Shown: positions 24,201 through 36,300 of the stretch, piece by piece | Layout of the letters: each line of letters begins with the position of its first letter | Position numbering within the stretch: the first letter of the stretch is position 1 | From: Nemopilema nomurai | Lineage: Eukaryota > Cnidaria > Scyphozoa > Rhizostomeae > Rhizostomatidae | Direction of reading: 5' to 3' | Assembly: GCA_003864495.1 (NCBI GenBank) | Contig: ML133471.1 | Location: 1 to 64,000, forward strand | DNA: 64,000 bases | Program-made: the position numbers and the translations under genes | The notes under the pieces: model-generated | Told to the model about the DNA's origin: nothing | The model's input: the letters and a program-made list of their open reading frames with translations, nothing else | The model's database searches: none

Positions 24201-27200
24201 AACTTTTTTGCTATTTTACAGATTCACATTTAAGCAAAGCAGTCTGAAGAGAGCGAAAGGGTTTAGCGTGGAATTTAGATGCCGATTGCCTGCAAATCAC
24301 GGCAATGCTGCCGTAAAATGCTCATTGGTTAGCTGGTGATTGAGAAATGCTGATTCGGATGAGCAAGTGCTGGAGAAGATTAGCTCATGATTACCACGAC
24401 ATCACCCAGTGATCGCTGGACCAGGATTCTCCCACCACGATTAGCCTTGATGCTATTGCCACTTTGATTAATACCGTCTTGGCTCATATTCTTCACGGTG
24501 TACTTTTAGCCTTGCAACTCAGCTGAGTTAAGCAAAGTAGACAACTGCAACAGAAGTACCCTTAAGGACATGCATATTCCATATTAACTGCTGCGTCATT
24601 CTTCAAATCTAATTGGCTGAAATTCAAATACGAACTTAGCTTCGTTTAACTGCGCTCCACCGTCGCTAAAGGCAGCGGTTGTGCCAAACAGCCCTTCAAG
24701 ATAATTCATGGTTTTTCGTTCAAAGTACAGCTCTGCAGAAGTCGAACAGTCGCCTTTTCAACAAACGACTCATTTTATCATCGAAATAGTTCTCATTTAA
24801 GCCTTTTCATTGAAGTGAAGAGCATTGGGCGATTCTCGGGTCATTCTGAATTCTAAACTAATTTGCAGTACCTCTAAGTCTGGGCAGAATCCTCTTTAGC
24901 GATTAAGCGAGAAAGGCGCTAAGGCGATAAGAATGTCTCAGACACACCGTATGCTTTGCATTGTTGCCCGAAGTTCAATAGGCCGGAAATCCAATGCTAC
25001 CAGCCTGCCTCGCCTTGGTGGAAATTCCACCTCGTGTGGATGCAGATTGCTATCGTAGTCAATAGGATGGCATTACACTACCAGAGAGACTATATACGAA
25101 GAGATATTGAGCAACGCATTCATAAGGTGATCGTTGACTCGTTACAATTATAACGTTATATGATTGAAAAGTTGGCTTTTATAGGGTGATCAAAGTTGAT
25201 TGTTGATGTGATCAGAAGGTCTGAACAAAAATGCAACGCACGAGTGTACGAAAATTATAGAAAAGAGCGTACCGTGAATAAAAAGTTCCACAGCAAAGTA
25301 TAGAAGTTATGGATACATTCATGTGAATGGCAGATTAATAATAAATAATGGAATACTGAAAAAATGGTTTATAAGATATGCATTAAATTTCCTGAAAATA
25401 AGGAATGCCCGCAAGCGTTACCCTTCCAAATCGATAACGGCGCTCTTTTATCGGATCAGATATAACGTCTCCTAATAGCGACTTCCAATTACTTGACTGA
25501 TGAATGATAATTGATTAATTTGGACTGTACATTTGTCAAATAAGTTAAACTTCCATTAATGGACCAGTTTATGAAGAAAGTATTCTACCATGAAATGACA
25601 TTTTAAAGGCAAGCATCGATAGAATTTAAGCCTAGAAAAGTCACAACACTGCCACTAGACAGAACACATCATAGAAAAGATGTCGTTTGAAAACATCGAT
25701 AAATACATCTAAAAACCTCAGGCTAATGTCTTGAACAACTTCATACCTCGGTCAGCCTTGAAGAGTGAGCAAAATATGAAAAGCATCGAAAGCTTCCATC
25801 CACGAGTTGCGGTTATAGTGAAAAAGGACGCACGAAGGTTCCATCTTTGAAAGCCGAGTGCTAATAGGACAGTCGCTTAAGGAAGTGCGGTGGCAAATAG
25901 CGACGGCACTGCGTAGGGAGCGATCTTTGCATTGACCTGCTGTCCACGGCTAATCAAACTCGATGAAGCCCAGAAATCTGAGGCATTAATCGAGTGAAAG
26001 AAGAACCACTGGAACTCATTTCAGCCCTCAGAGTGGCGGACATTTTTGGTTAAGTAGGTTTGACGTGAAGCACACGTATAGGTTTTCCATCAGAGACACT
26101 TCATTCTGGTAAGACAAGCTATAACTCATGTCTACCAAAGGCTGGTCATATATCTACGCTTTATCGATTTCACGGACATAGGTATCAAGTTCTGGTTGCC
26201 CAGAAACGATCCTTGCCTTGTAGGGGGATAAACATATCTGGATCTAATTTGGATGGTCTCAAGCAGTTGCTAATAAAGGTGAACTTTAAAAGAATGGTCA
26301 AGGGGCGCTTGAAATAATCATGGAATTGAAACTTTATATTTGCATGAGAGCGTACGAGGGTTCAACAAGAAAATCTTCAACTCCATGTTCCCAATGATAT
26401 ACTAGTGTTAAATTACCATTATTATGATTTCATAGCATTCTTCCTCTCACTTTCTACAACCTCGTATTTACTGCACATCTCGTCAGAATTGAACACTTTC
26501 CTTTACAGATGCACATTTTGTGTACACCTGCAAGTTAAAGTAAAGGGGCATTTCTTCCTGATATGAGTTGGTTTGTGTGTTTTCAAGCAAATCTTCAGAA
26601 TTGTTTTCAGTTGTATGCAAAATAAAGTCATTGAACCGTTGACTGTAGAATGTACGCACTCAGCCATTAGCAGTCTGGCTAAAGACTTGTCCACCATTGG
26701 CAATACACAGTAGCATTCATAGATAACCAATGGTATTTTCCTCCCATTGATATTTTCCTTTCAAATTCAAATGTTCCAGTAGTTGTAATCATTTAGACCT
26801 CATTGATCGTCACACAGAAATAGCAGCAAACTAGAGTTGTTTTAAATATTCACAATTGGTGAGAAAAGACTGCCAAACTGCTGGACGATACCAATATTTG
26901 ATTTCTAAGTTAAGCTAACCTTGGAACATACATATACAAAGAACTTTCAAAGCACATTCAAGTTGTTCACCTTTTGTCTTCTAACCCCGAGTGAAAAAAT
27001 ACGAGATAGAGCTGTGAAAATGGTCATCTCCGTATAACTTGTTTGTTCCTTTGCCTAATATGAGGTCTCCTTCTCACGGAGTATACAAGTTTGTTACAAT
27101 TCATTCTATTTTTAAAGTTCTCAGTGCAGTACAGACCATAAAAATTTTGGTTGATTAACAGTGCAGTAATGTCTGTGCATTAAATTGCTTTAAAACTTGA

Positions 27201-29838
27201 ACTACTAAAATTTGCCTTGATAAGAGGCTTAAAATTTAAGACAATATTGTATCTCATGGAAAGCTGCGATAAGAAATGAGACAGCATGGTGTTAAAAGTT
27301 GATATTTTCAAAGCTTGATAGATCTTAAGCATAATCGACATTAAAATTCATTACCAATACCCTAATCTATCAATTTCAAAATTCATCCATTTGAATCACC
27401 AATTATAAAGCATTTCATTTTTCAGTCTACACAGTTTGTTATCCCCATCAAAAGAAAATGGAATGATGCTTCTACTTGTAAGCAAATGAAAAGGTGTCAG
27501 CTTTGCTTGCTTTAATTTTTATTTAATTTATTGCATGAGAAAGAAATATTTCGCAGCAAAGACTTTCATGCAAGCGTTTTGTAAATGAAAAGTAGCTTAA
27601 TTCTGCAGCTTTGCATTCTCAACTGCAGCAACTACAAATCCTTTTAGTCTGCAGCAGGTGCAATCAAAATTTACTGAGTTTTAAAAGGTGAAGTTTGACA
27701 CAAATTCTATAGCTTGATAGTAAAACATCGACGCTAAAAGTGTCTATGCACTTCGACGAAGAATTGAGTAAATGGAATCAAATATTTGTCGTTTTTTGAT
27801 GCATCATCGTAGTTATTAAAGAAATTACTCGATGCTGTGATGCCTCAACAACTTTTGTTATGAGGCCTCAATGTCTAGAAGAAAATAACTGTTTTTGATC
27901 CTGGGAATTAGACTGAAATACCTAGAAATTCTATCGGCAATTATTGAAAAAAAACTTCTGCATTTGAATAAAACATATATCTTGCCGTGATTGGTAAATC
28001 ATATCTTTAAAAATATATCAGCTTTCTCTGCCCTTGAGCAAAGAAACGCCAAAGCAACTGCATGTTGTTACTTATTGCAACGGCAAAGGTTTTACTTATT
28101 GGCACTGCATGACCAAATTTGGATTATAAAATTTGCTTCTAAGAACTTCAACACTTTGCAGTTGTTCCCTATCAGAACCTATGGGAGAATTATGAAAAGG
28201 TAGATAACAAATGTAATAAAACAGTGGCTTTAGAAAAACTTGAGAAGAGGAAAAATCAATATAAGCTATATTATTGAATTTTCTTTGAAAGCAAGCGATG
28301 AAAGAATCACTGAAACTTCATAGGTACAGTCAGTTTAAAACCTGTTCATTGTCACTTTGTCAATGTTAATCGGAGCAGGTAGACATGTTTATAAAACATC
28401 CAGAAATATAAGTGTGGTTTTAGGTAATTTACATGGGATCAAAAAGCATTAGTTTTTCATTAACTTTTTCCTCAATGATCACAAAAGTTGGTTTTGTAAA
28501 GCCCAGCAAAGATGCAACATATGACGAAAAGATGCCGAAAACTCACAATAATCCAATCCTTATGAGCTATCCTATCTGGTTTCCTCGGCATGGCTTCAAA
28601 TGTGTTGCAAGCATGCCACGAATAATTTCTGGATTTGTTTGACGAATTAACAAGCAGGGTGATATATTGCCTGAAATGGCACTTCCGTGAGTCTTTGGGG
28701 CTGCAGCTGTCATTGTGCACCTGGGACCCCGTCTCACGTGACTCGCATGCTCATGTACCTTAGGCTTGACATCAAAGCACTCCACATTATGGAAAACCTC
28801 AGGAATGCTTTATGAAAGAGCGTATGCTGTGCTGAGAAATGTAAACATAATGGAAGTTAAATTATATTTCGACTGCACACCCGGGAAAAACATTCTACCT
28901 CAAAATGTACAATGCTTTAAATCAAAAGAAAAATTTTGACTTTCTAGCTCAGCACAGGTAAAATATATCACTGTTTTACTCTACAGATAGTGCAGTCAAA
29001 GCATTGCTTTCAGAGGCTGAGCCTAACCTTGTCATGGAGAGCCTACCGTTACAACTCGCATGTAAATGTTTGTGATCTAACTAATAATAAAATGTCCACA
29101 TATCATTCGAATTGATAACCCTATGCACTCACAAGACTTTTAACTGGGCATGTATCTCGGTATTTAGTCTCATAAAGAGAATGATGGAAACTCATGCTTC
29201 TATATTTCTGTTACTGACTAAAAACTGCCGACAGCGCAGCCTCTTTTACAGAGATTAACACACCCCATAACTTCTATCATGTGTTCTATTTCATTGCTAG
29301 TCGCTTACAAGTTCGTTTCGGAGCCTCTGAGGAGCGAAACCAAACTTTCAAACAAATATGATGTTTTAATCGCGTGGATTCTCTCTGCGTTATCTTCTGA
29401 GGTCAACGAGGGATTCGAACCCAATTGGCTTGCCTTGCTGCAATATGAGCAAGCACACCATATTGGCATGCCGCGAAAACTGTTGCTTAGGATTTGAGTT
29501 GTGCTTTTGTTGCAGTGGCGAGTTGTTTTGTGTAGCCATAGCCAACGGTAAGTAACAAAAAAATGAACTTATCAACAGACCAAGCTCTTCAAAGACACTT
29601 TGTTGACAAATTTGGGTAAATGATTGGATCATGAGCTTTAAAAAGAATTGTTCTCTTTGCAGTTAGATATGTGAAAATTTGATTTTGTGTTTTTTCAAAT
29701 GCATCTGATTCTACGAGAGCCTTGACGGTGACGAAACAAGCTTGATTGGTTGCAGTAGCAGCTTGGTTGAAGTGAATTGCACGAAGTTACCACACCCACC
29801 CTTCCAGTAAAAGAGAAATAAGAAATGAAATAGCATAC
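12262..29838. other. Gene-poor region, 17.6 kb
   Basis: No gene here can be supported. There are many short open frames and few exceed 100 codons. Two minus-strand frames look slightly more coding-like: 15128-about 15320, ending in a stop and preceded by ACGATTTCAG, and 17644-17964 (EDFVKSIAAIFDSVGMQ). I recognise neither. The plus frame 23535-23840 starts with a hydrophobic stretch after an ATG but has no family. At 29399-29470 the minus strand carries a tRNA-like B box. The rest is AT-rich without clear repeats. Confidence 0.45.
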
Positions 29839-30364
29839 CCTTTCAAGTTTGGTCTCTTCTTGACTGTTTCGAGAAGACGCTCCTCTTGTTTTATGGCAAA
29901 TATGGAATGTCTCTTTATTGTGGTTGCAATGTGATATTTAGCAGCTTCTTTCACATCTTTTATAACAGCTCCTTGCATAGCCTGAAGATAATTCATGGAA
30001 GTAAGACTCAGTGGAATTAGTGGAATAAATGTTCGCTTTCTTAAGTAAATTCATATATGGTACGTTAAAAAGTACTTCTGGAGCTAAGTTTTTCTAAACA
30101 TCTCTCGACGAACTCTTTATTTTTTGTCAAATGCTAGAGGAGATAAGATGACAATTAATCGCTTAAAATCATGATAGAAATCCTTTGAAAGCCCTGCAAT
30201 ATCATTTTATTAATTCTATATTAACCTACATGTACAAAATTATCATTATCATTATCATTATAAAATGTACATCGCTTCTTGTCACAGATTCATAACTCAC
30301 CTTTGACAGCACTGTGATTTGCGCCAAGCATATTCTGGAGTAACGTTCGCACTTACAGTAGGCA
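29839..30364 (-). CDS. Two exons of a possible NTR (netrin/TIMP-like) domain secreted protein, partial
   Basis: Exon at 30364-30301 (acceptor AAAGCAG, donor GTGAGT) encodes AYCKCERYSRICLAQITVLSK. Exon at 29981-29839 (acceptor TATCTTCAG, donor GTATGC) encodes 47 residues starting AMQGAVIKDVKEAAKYHIAT and ending ETVKKRPNLK. Both junctions are phase 0 and join cleanly. The Cys-x-Cys start, the next Cys about seven residues later, the strand LAQITVLSK and the second strand KYHIATTIKRHSIF follow the order seen in NTR domains of TIMPs, netrins and related small secreted proteins. A signal-peptide exon upstream (it should end in phase 2) and the C-terminal half with the Cys-Gly motif were not found, so the gene is incomplete here. 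The domain call is pattern recognition at modest strength. Confidence 0.4.
30239..30262. repeat. (ATTATC)n short tandem repeat
   Basis: Three to four units of the hexamer ATTATC, inside the intron between the two NTR-like exons. Confidence 0.85.
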
Positions 30365-33300
30365 CTGCTTTTTAAATGGCTCCAAATTCTAATTAAGATA
30401 GATCAGAAGAAAATTGTTGAATATTAGATAACAAACAACGTCACTTATAGAGACAAAATCTTGTCATGAATTAATCATACTTCTGACAAGATAACAGGTC
30501 TTAGTTCAGCTAAGAGGGGCGCAATCTTTTTGCAGATGGAGTTTAGCACATCCATAGGAAAGATTACGAATCAGAAATGTGGAGCGAATAGATGCGACGT
30601 CAGATGGCCATCTGCTAATCTCGTGAAAGCTACTGATTTTTGTTTTGATTGAATTAGCAACAGAATGGAGTTTTCATAGCCCCAAGACCACACGTCGCGG
30701 ATTTCCAGCATCACAAAGCATGTTTCACTTGCAATAGGCAGATGAAAGAGATTAACGGAGAAAATTTTCTTATCTTGGATCAAATTAAAGATCGTAGCAA
30801 ACAACAGCCACAAATATACTATCTAGATGATTAAAAGAAAGATTTTAATTGGTTTAATAGCAAATCATTCCTGTTCAAACTGGCGGCAAGTGTTTTAATA
30901 ATGAATAACTGTCAATATGACAAGTCTCTCAGAGATGACAAATGCCTGCCTGATGACAGAGCTCATCGGCAGAATGGCAGCAGCACTCAAATTCTCCATA
31001 CTAACAAAAACGACCTTTTACTTCGATCATCAGACTTCAACTATACAAAAACGATCTCCTCAGGCTTACTAATACAGAGCGTCTTTCAATGGGAGTAGAA
31101 CAGGCCTAATACGAAGCAAAAATCGAAGATGGTGTGCATAGACGATAGTTGTGGTCTAGCAAACTGGAGAGAGTTTCCATACATCGTGCATGTTCTGCAT
31201 AAGGCCATTCGCAGAGCTAGCATTTATCCCCCATGGCATTTGCCATTGCTTATTTTATGGTCAATTTCTTGGCCAATTTACAAAGCAAAATGAATTGGCT
31301 GAAAATTCATGGTCCTTCTGAATTTGGCAAGTGGATAAAATTTTCAGATTCGTGATTTGACGTAATCGGCTCAAATAGACATAAATTATGCACATTTTGC
31401 CTTTTCTCTCAAGAACTCGTGAAGAAGCAAAAATTATGTTTACATGATATCAAAACTGCTCAAAGTAAATAGATAGCAAGATGTTACGCATTTATCGAAA
31501 TACTAGGCAGATATGGAATCTGTAGTGCGTAAGGCGTAAAATATATTTTATTCACGCTTGATTTTAAACACAAAAAACCACTACAGAAAGGTTAATGAGA
31601 CAAATATTAATAGAGGCAGGAACTGAATTTTCTTCAAAAGCTTTGGGTGGTTCTGTCCTGGAAATAATACGTACAGATGCAAAGGTGGAGTTGTCAACAA
31701 TATGTAAAATATTTTAATCTATTTAGAAAGTTCGTTGGCGCTTTGTTTCATCACTGCAATTTAATATCTGTCGATGGCTAAGTTTTTTTTAAATCTTTCG
31801 TAATGACTTAATTGGTAGTGGCACGAATATCCAGACAGGCTTTGCCTCTACTTTTTACGAATTCATTAACAAGTTCAAAACATGTTTACTCGTCCTTTTA
31901 AGACATCAAAACCGTTAGCGAATTCAAGTCAAAGCAAGACTTTGAGCAATTCTACATTGAACTGAATTAGCCATGAACCATGACAGGCGAAAGTTTGTGA
32001 TCATTCTTCTCTGTTAGTTATTTCCTTTCGGAAACGCGTAAACAGGTTTGATCTCCTTCTCCGCTTAAAGCTCCTAAAAGATTTTTGGCTTAGACGTCAC
32101 TTTATGTCGAGGAATGCTTCAACGTGGAGATATATATAGCAAACAAATAGTGCTTTGAGAGGAAAGTAAATACTTCTTTGCTATAATCACAAGATATCAG
32201 GCAACAGAAGAATGGAATTTATAAACATACTTTACTTTTGAACCATAATTTCTTAAAAACACATTCTTGATTTAAAAGTCAATCATTTTATATCTGTTTT
32301 CATATTGTTTAGATACTTTTGGTTGCTATATTAAGAATAAAGCGAAATACAGCTTGAAGTGTTCGATCCGTCTTTCTGTCTTTCATTAATTTTGAAATTT
32401 CAAGGTGTGACGTATTGAACCTCGAGCACATTTAAATAGTCTTGAATACTCGTCAAACAGATGCCAAAGGTAGTAGAAGAAGAACACTTGAAGAAGCCAT
32501 TTACGTAGCAGTTGGTTGGCCATACACAGAAATAACTGGTAGTGGCAAATAAATGATTAATGAGCGCTCAATGAAAGTGCTAATTGAATCAATTAGGTGC
32601 TTAATCGAATCCAAAATGAATCAAAGAGTGATTCGAGCCAAGAATATGTCATTCCAGTTTATTTTTCTGGGCGTGGTGCATCATTATTTAATGATGTTAA
32701 GAAATAACTGTCTCGAAGTTACACCAGACAAAATGGCTTTAATTGATGACGCAGAATATTTTACGATAGTTTATCATGCTAATTGCATTCGACCTTTTGG
32801 CGGTGATCCTAATATGTATAAAGCGAACAAAGACATCATTTAGGGTAATTCAGGTTTCTTTCGCCCTAGGCTTCTGACCTCATACGACGCTATGGTGCTC
32901 GCAGTTCTTATCAAGTTTCGTTCGTATGACGTATTTTATCTAACATGTGTTACCTATGGTTTATCACCGCTTCTGTCGTGCGAGAGGATTAACTTGTTCT
33001 TTCAATTTCCTTTTTTGACATTAGAAATAACAGAGCAACTGAGACTGCTAATCAAAGTGAGCAATAGGCAATAGCTTTTAAATACAAAAAACAGATTTTT
33101 GTACCTAGAACATTTAATTGCAACCATTTTAAAAGAAAAGGAGCACACAGATTTGTGAACTATTTTGTCAACCTTTCTACCCTGTCTGATACTTTTACTG
33201 TTGGACACAAATTTGGAGTTTTACTTACTTACAGTCTTTCAAAAAAGCGTAGAATATGCTACGTCAGGAGCACTGTCGTGAGACTAAATCATTAGTGTCA

Positions 33301-36300
33301 TTTGATCATGAAGCTTGAAGAATGATCCTTCGCTTAATCACAATCTTTACATTTGGAGCTCACTTCAAATAAATAATGAAATTAAAGATTACAGATGAAA
33401 CAGGTAGAGAAAACGCCAGTTATCAAGGTACAAGGCATAGCATGCTAGTGCCAATTTGAAAAAGGAAGAGCTGTTCAATTTGTAACGGCTCATGACAGTA
33501 AATCACTACAGATGCTGAAGTTAACAAAGACTCTAGACTTTTTGACAAGTTGATGTCAGTTATAAAGGACAATTTTCGGGACCTAGTTTGCTCCTTGCTT
33601 TAATAATGGATAAGCAATGATTCGGAGTCCAAGAAAAAAGTCGCTGTAGAAAGGCTCAACAGAGCCTCTGGCCAATAGTCATTTTTGATTCAAAGATTGA
33701 CAGACAAAGGAAGCTTCAAAGTCATTCAGAAACTCTTTCTCCATACAGAATTTTTTCCTTTCCATTTCTATTTCCCTTTATAAAATGCCAATTGTAAAGT
33801 ACGTTTTCATTTAGTCCCTCTTTTTTGTTTTAGAGCTACACCTGAAGTGAATTTGCTTACTCTGCTAAGATGTTATCACTTATATAAATTATATAACTCT
33901 CATTTAATTTAAAGTTGAATTCCTGCATAACGACAATGTGAAGAAATACCTGATTTTCCACAGATTTTCGTGATTATGACCTAGAGCTTGTATGCATCAG
34001 GATTATGATGAGTAAGTTAAGTTTAAAACCAGACATCACAGACAGCTGATGTTAAGCATCACAGAATGTAAGGAACTAGCCACCAGAGCTTTGCACATAT
34101 GCATGTATTCACGTAAATCCCATTTCAGACGGTAAGCTACTCATAAATCTCTCAAAGACGGTATTGGTGAAAAATGCTTCGCATAGATAGTCGTCTTTGC
34201 TAATAAAGTTGATCGAGGATGAAAGAATCCTAATGCCTCTGTTAGTTCAGGATAAGATTGGATGAAATGAAAGTATATGATCAGATAAGAAGCTTAGTTG
34301 AAGCAAGACATACCAACTGCGAATTGAACGCAAGCATTCAATAAACGCACTTTTAGAAAGAGAAGCAACATATTTGTCGGAAGTAGTTTTGGGGACATTA
34401 AACAGCATTTTCATCCAAATATCTCCTTTAGACTCAAATTTCATTTACAGTTGCATAAACAGATATTCTTTCAGGTAACTAATGCTGGTATTTCTCTTAA
34501 CAAGCACGCTTTTCATTTCTAAATTTGAGCAATGTGTTTGCTTCAATAAAAAATAAAGACCTTTTCCTTTCATGATATCTATGTGAAGTATCTCTTGATA
34601 CCTGAATGATCTAATGCGGCTTTGATGACGACAGCCTGCAGCTGCACAAGATAAGCAGAAAATGATTTTGCTTTTAGATAAGATTCATGGAAAACGACAG
34701 ATCAAACAAGTCATAATGCACTGTGCACTACTGTTAACACCATAACCAGCCCTTTCTCGCAATTTTTAACAACTCATTCTGCTAATTAATAGACATTTAT
34801 TCTAAAGTAAGATACCTGTCAATATTCGAATCATCGATTACTTTTACGTATTCAATCTGATTGCTTACTGACCGCAGGTAATCAAGGGAATCATTGCGAT
34901 CTTATTTGGCATAACAGTAACAACATTCGTATCACCAGCTTCAACAGAACAATCCACTGCTGTTTTCCATAACTGCATTGTTTGAAGCTTCTTCTAATAA
35001 TAAGATTGCTATGAAACTCGATTAGTATGTACAAAGTGGAACATTGGATCGATTCGATTATTGGCAGTGTAGCTGCGAAGAACGGAAGCCTTTCTTACAC
35101 GAACATAAACGTTTATTCATTTGTACATAGCAGGCCTGGCGATTAGATCTCAACTCAATCCGCGGTAAGTTAAGTTCAAGCATTTATTATAAGCTTTTTG
35201 AGGGCTTTTGATAATTAGTTTTGCCATCATTCTTGGGTGTTCTGAAATCAGCTATATTCGAAGCAGCCAATGAGATGCTGAAGAAGTTACGAAACTGTCA
35301 AAACAACGATCAGTGTTTTGGGACTTTTCCCATGTGTTAATATAATGCTTAATAAAGAAAAGCTTTGACAAAGGACCTGATTGACTTATGGATGCCTCAA
35401 AGAGTACTATTCGCCGCAGTTGGCAAGATTTCAAAATCCCTTGAATGTGTAACGGCAAATTAATCGTGCTACATACAATCTCCATGAAAGCAATTCATTA
35501 TTTATTACTCTCTGAAACTGAAAAGGCTTATATCTAAAAATTTTGCTCACTCACATTGTAGTCCTGGTTCATCACGGCCGCTCCACTTGTTCCAGAAGCA
35601 TAACTAAAGAGAAAATCCAGCCTGAATCCAAGAACTTGACCTTGCCAATTATATAACAGACATCAGGAATCACAACTATTTTTCTTTAAGACCATAAGCG
35701 TAGTATGACATTCTGTTCTCAGTTCATCGTCAAACAGGCACATGCTCTAAAGACGTTGCTACTCCAAAGTGAAGGCTAAAAAGAATCCAAAATGGTTCCA
35801 GTTACAGATATATAAACAGGAGAGCGCTCTCTTGTACCCAAGGACTGTTAAAGTAATCATAACCCTGGCGTAATATTTTGCACAATAGAAACAATTAGAT
35901 TAGTGTTAAGCAACCATATAATGAGTACTGGGTCTTTTGATATAAGTAAAATTGCAGGAATTTTCTATTTCAGTTATTTATGAACGTGGCCTTGATAGCT
36001 TTCTTGCTTTGCAAAAACTAAATGATGGCGAAGTAGATACATTGTTGCTGAAACTTTAACCTTGAAAGAGATAAAAAGATATGAGAAGAAGTGACATTAT
36101 ATCTACTGGTCTGACTGAAGTAACGGAACGCTTTTTTAATCCTTATCCTGGAATAATGCGCAGTGCAAAGTTTTTTAACGTGGATTGAATCGCGATGAAA
36201 TTTTCTCACCTGATATCAGCAGGCAGGCTGTCCATACTCGGCTTCCTTGTTAATCTTTTTCCACATCCTGTAAATGGCGCGCCAATTATTGCCAAAAATA

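Noticed and set aside
28472..28785. Cys-containing minus-strand frames considered as the C-terminal half of the NTR-like protein
   Set aside because: The Cys-Gly and final strand pattern of NTR domains is not visible, and the splice phase could not be made to fit convincingly.
30571..30813. Minus-strand open frame starting with a hydrophobic run, considered as the signal-peptide exon of the NTR-like gene
   Set aside because: It has no ATG and no donor giving the required phase 2 junction to the exon at 30364.
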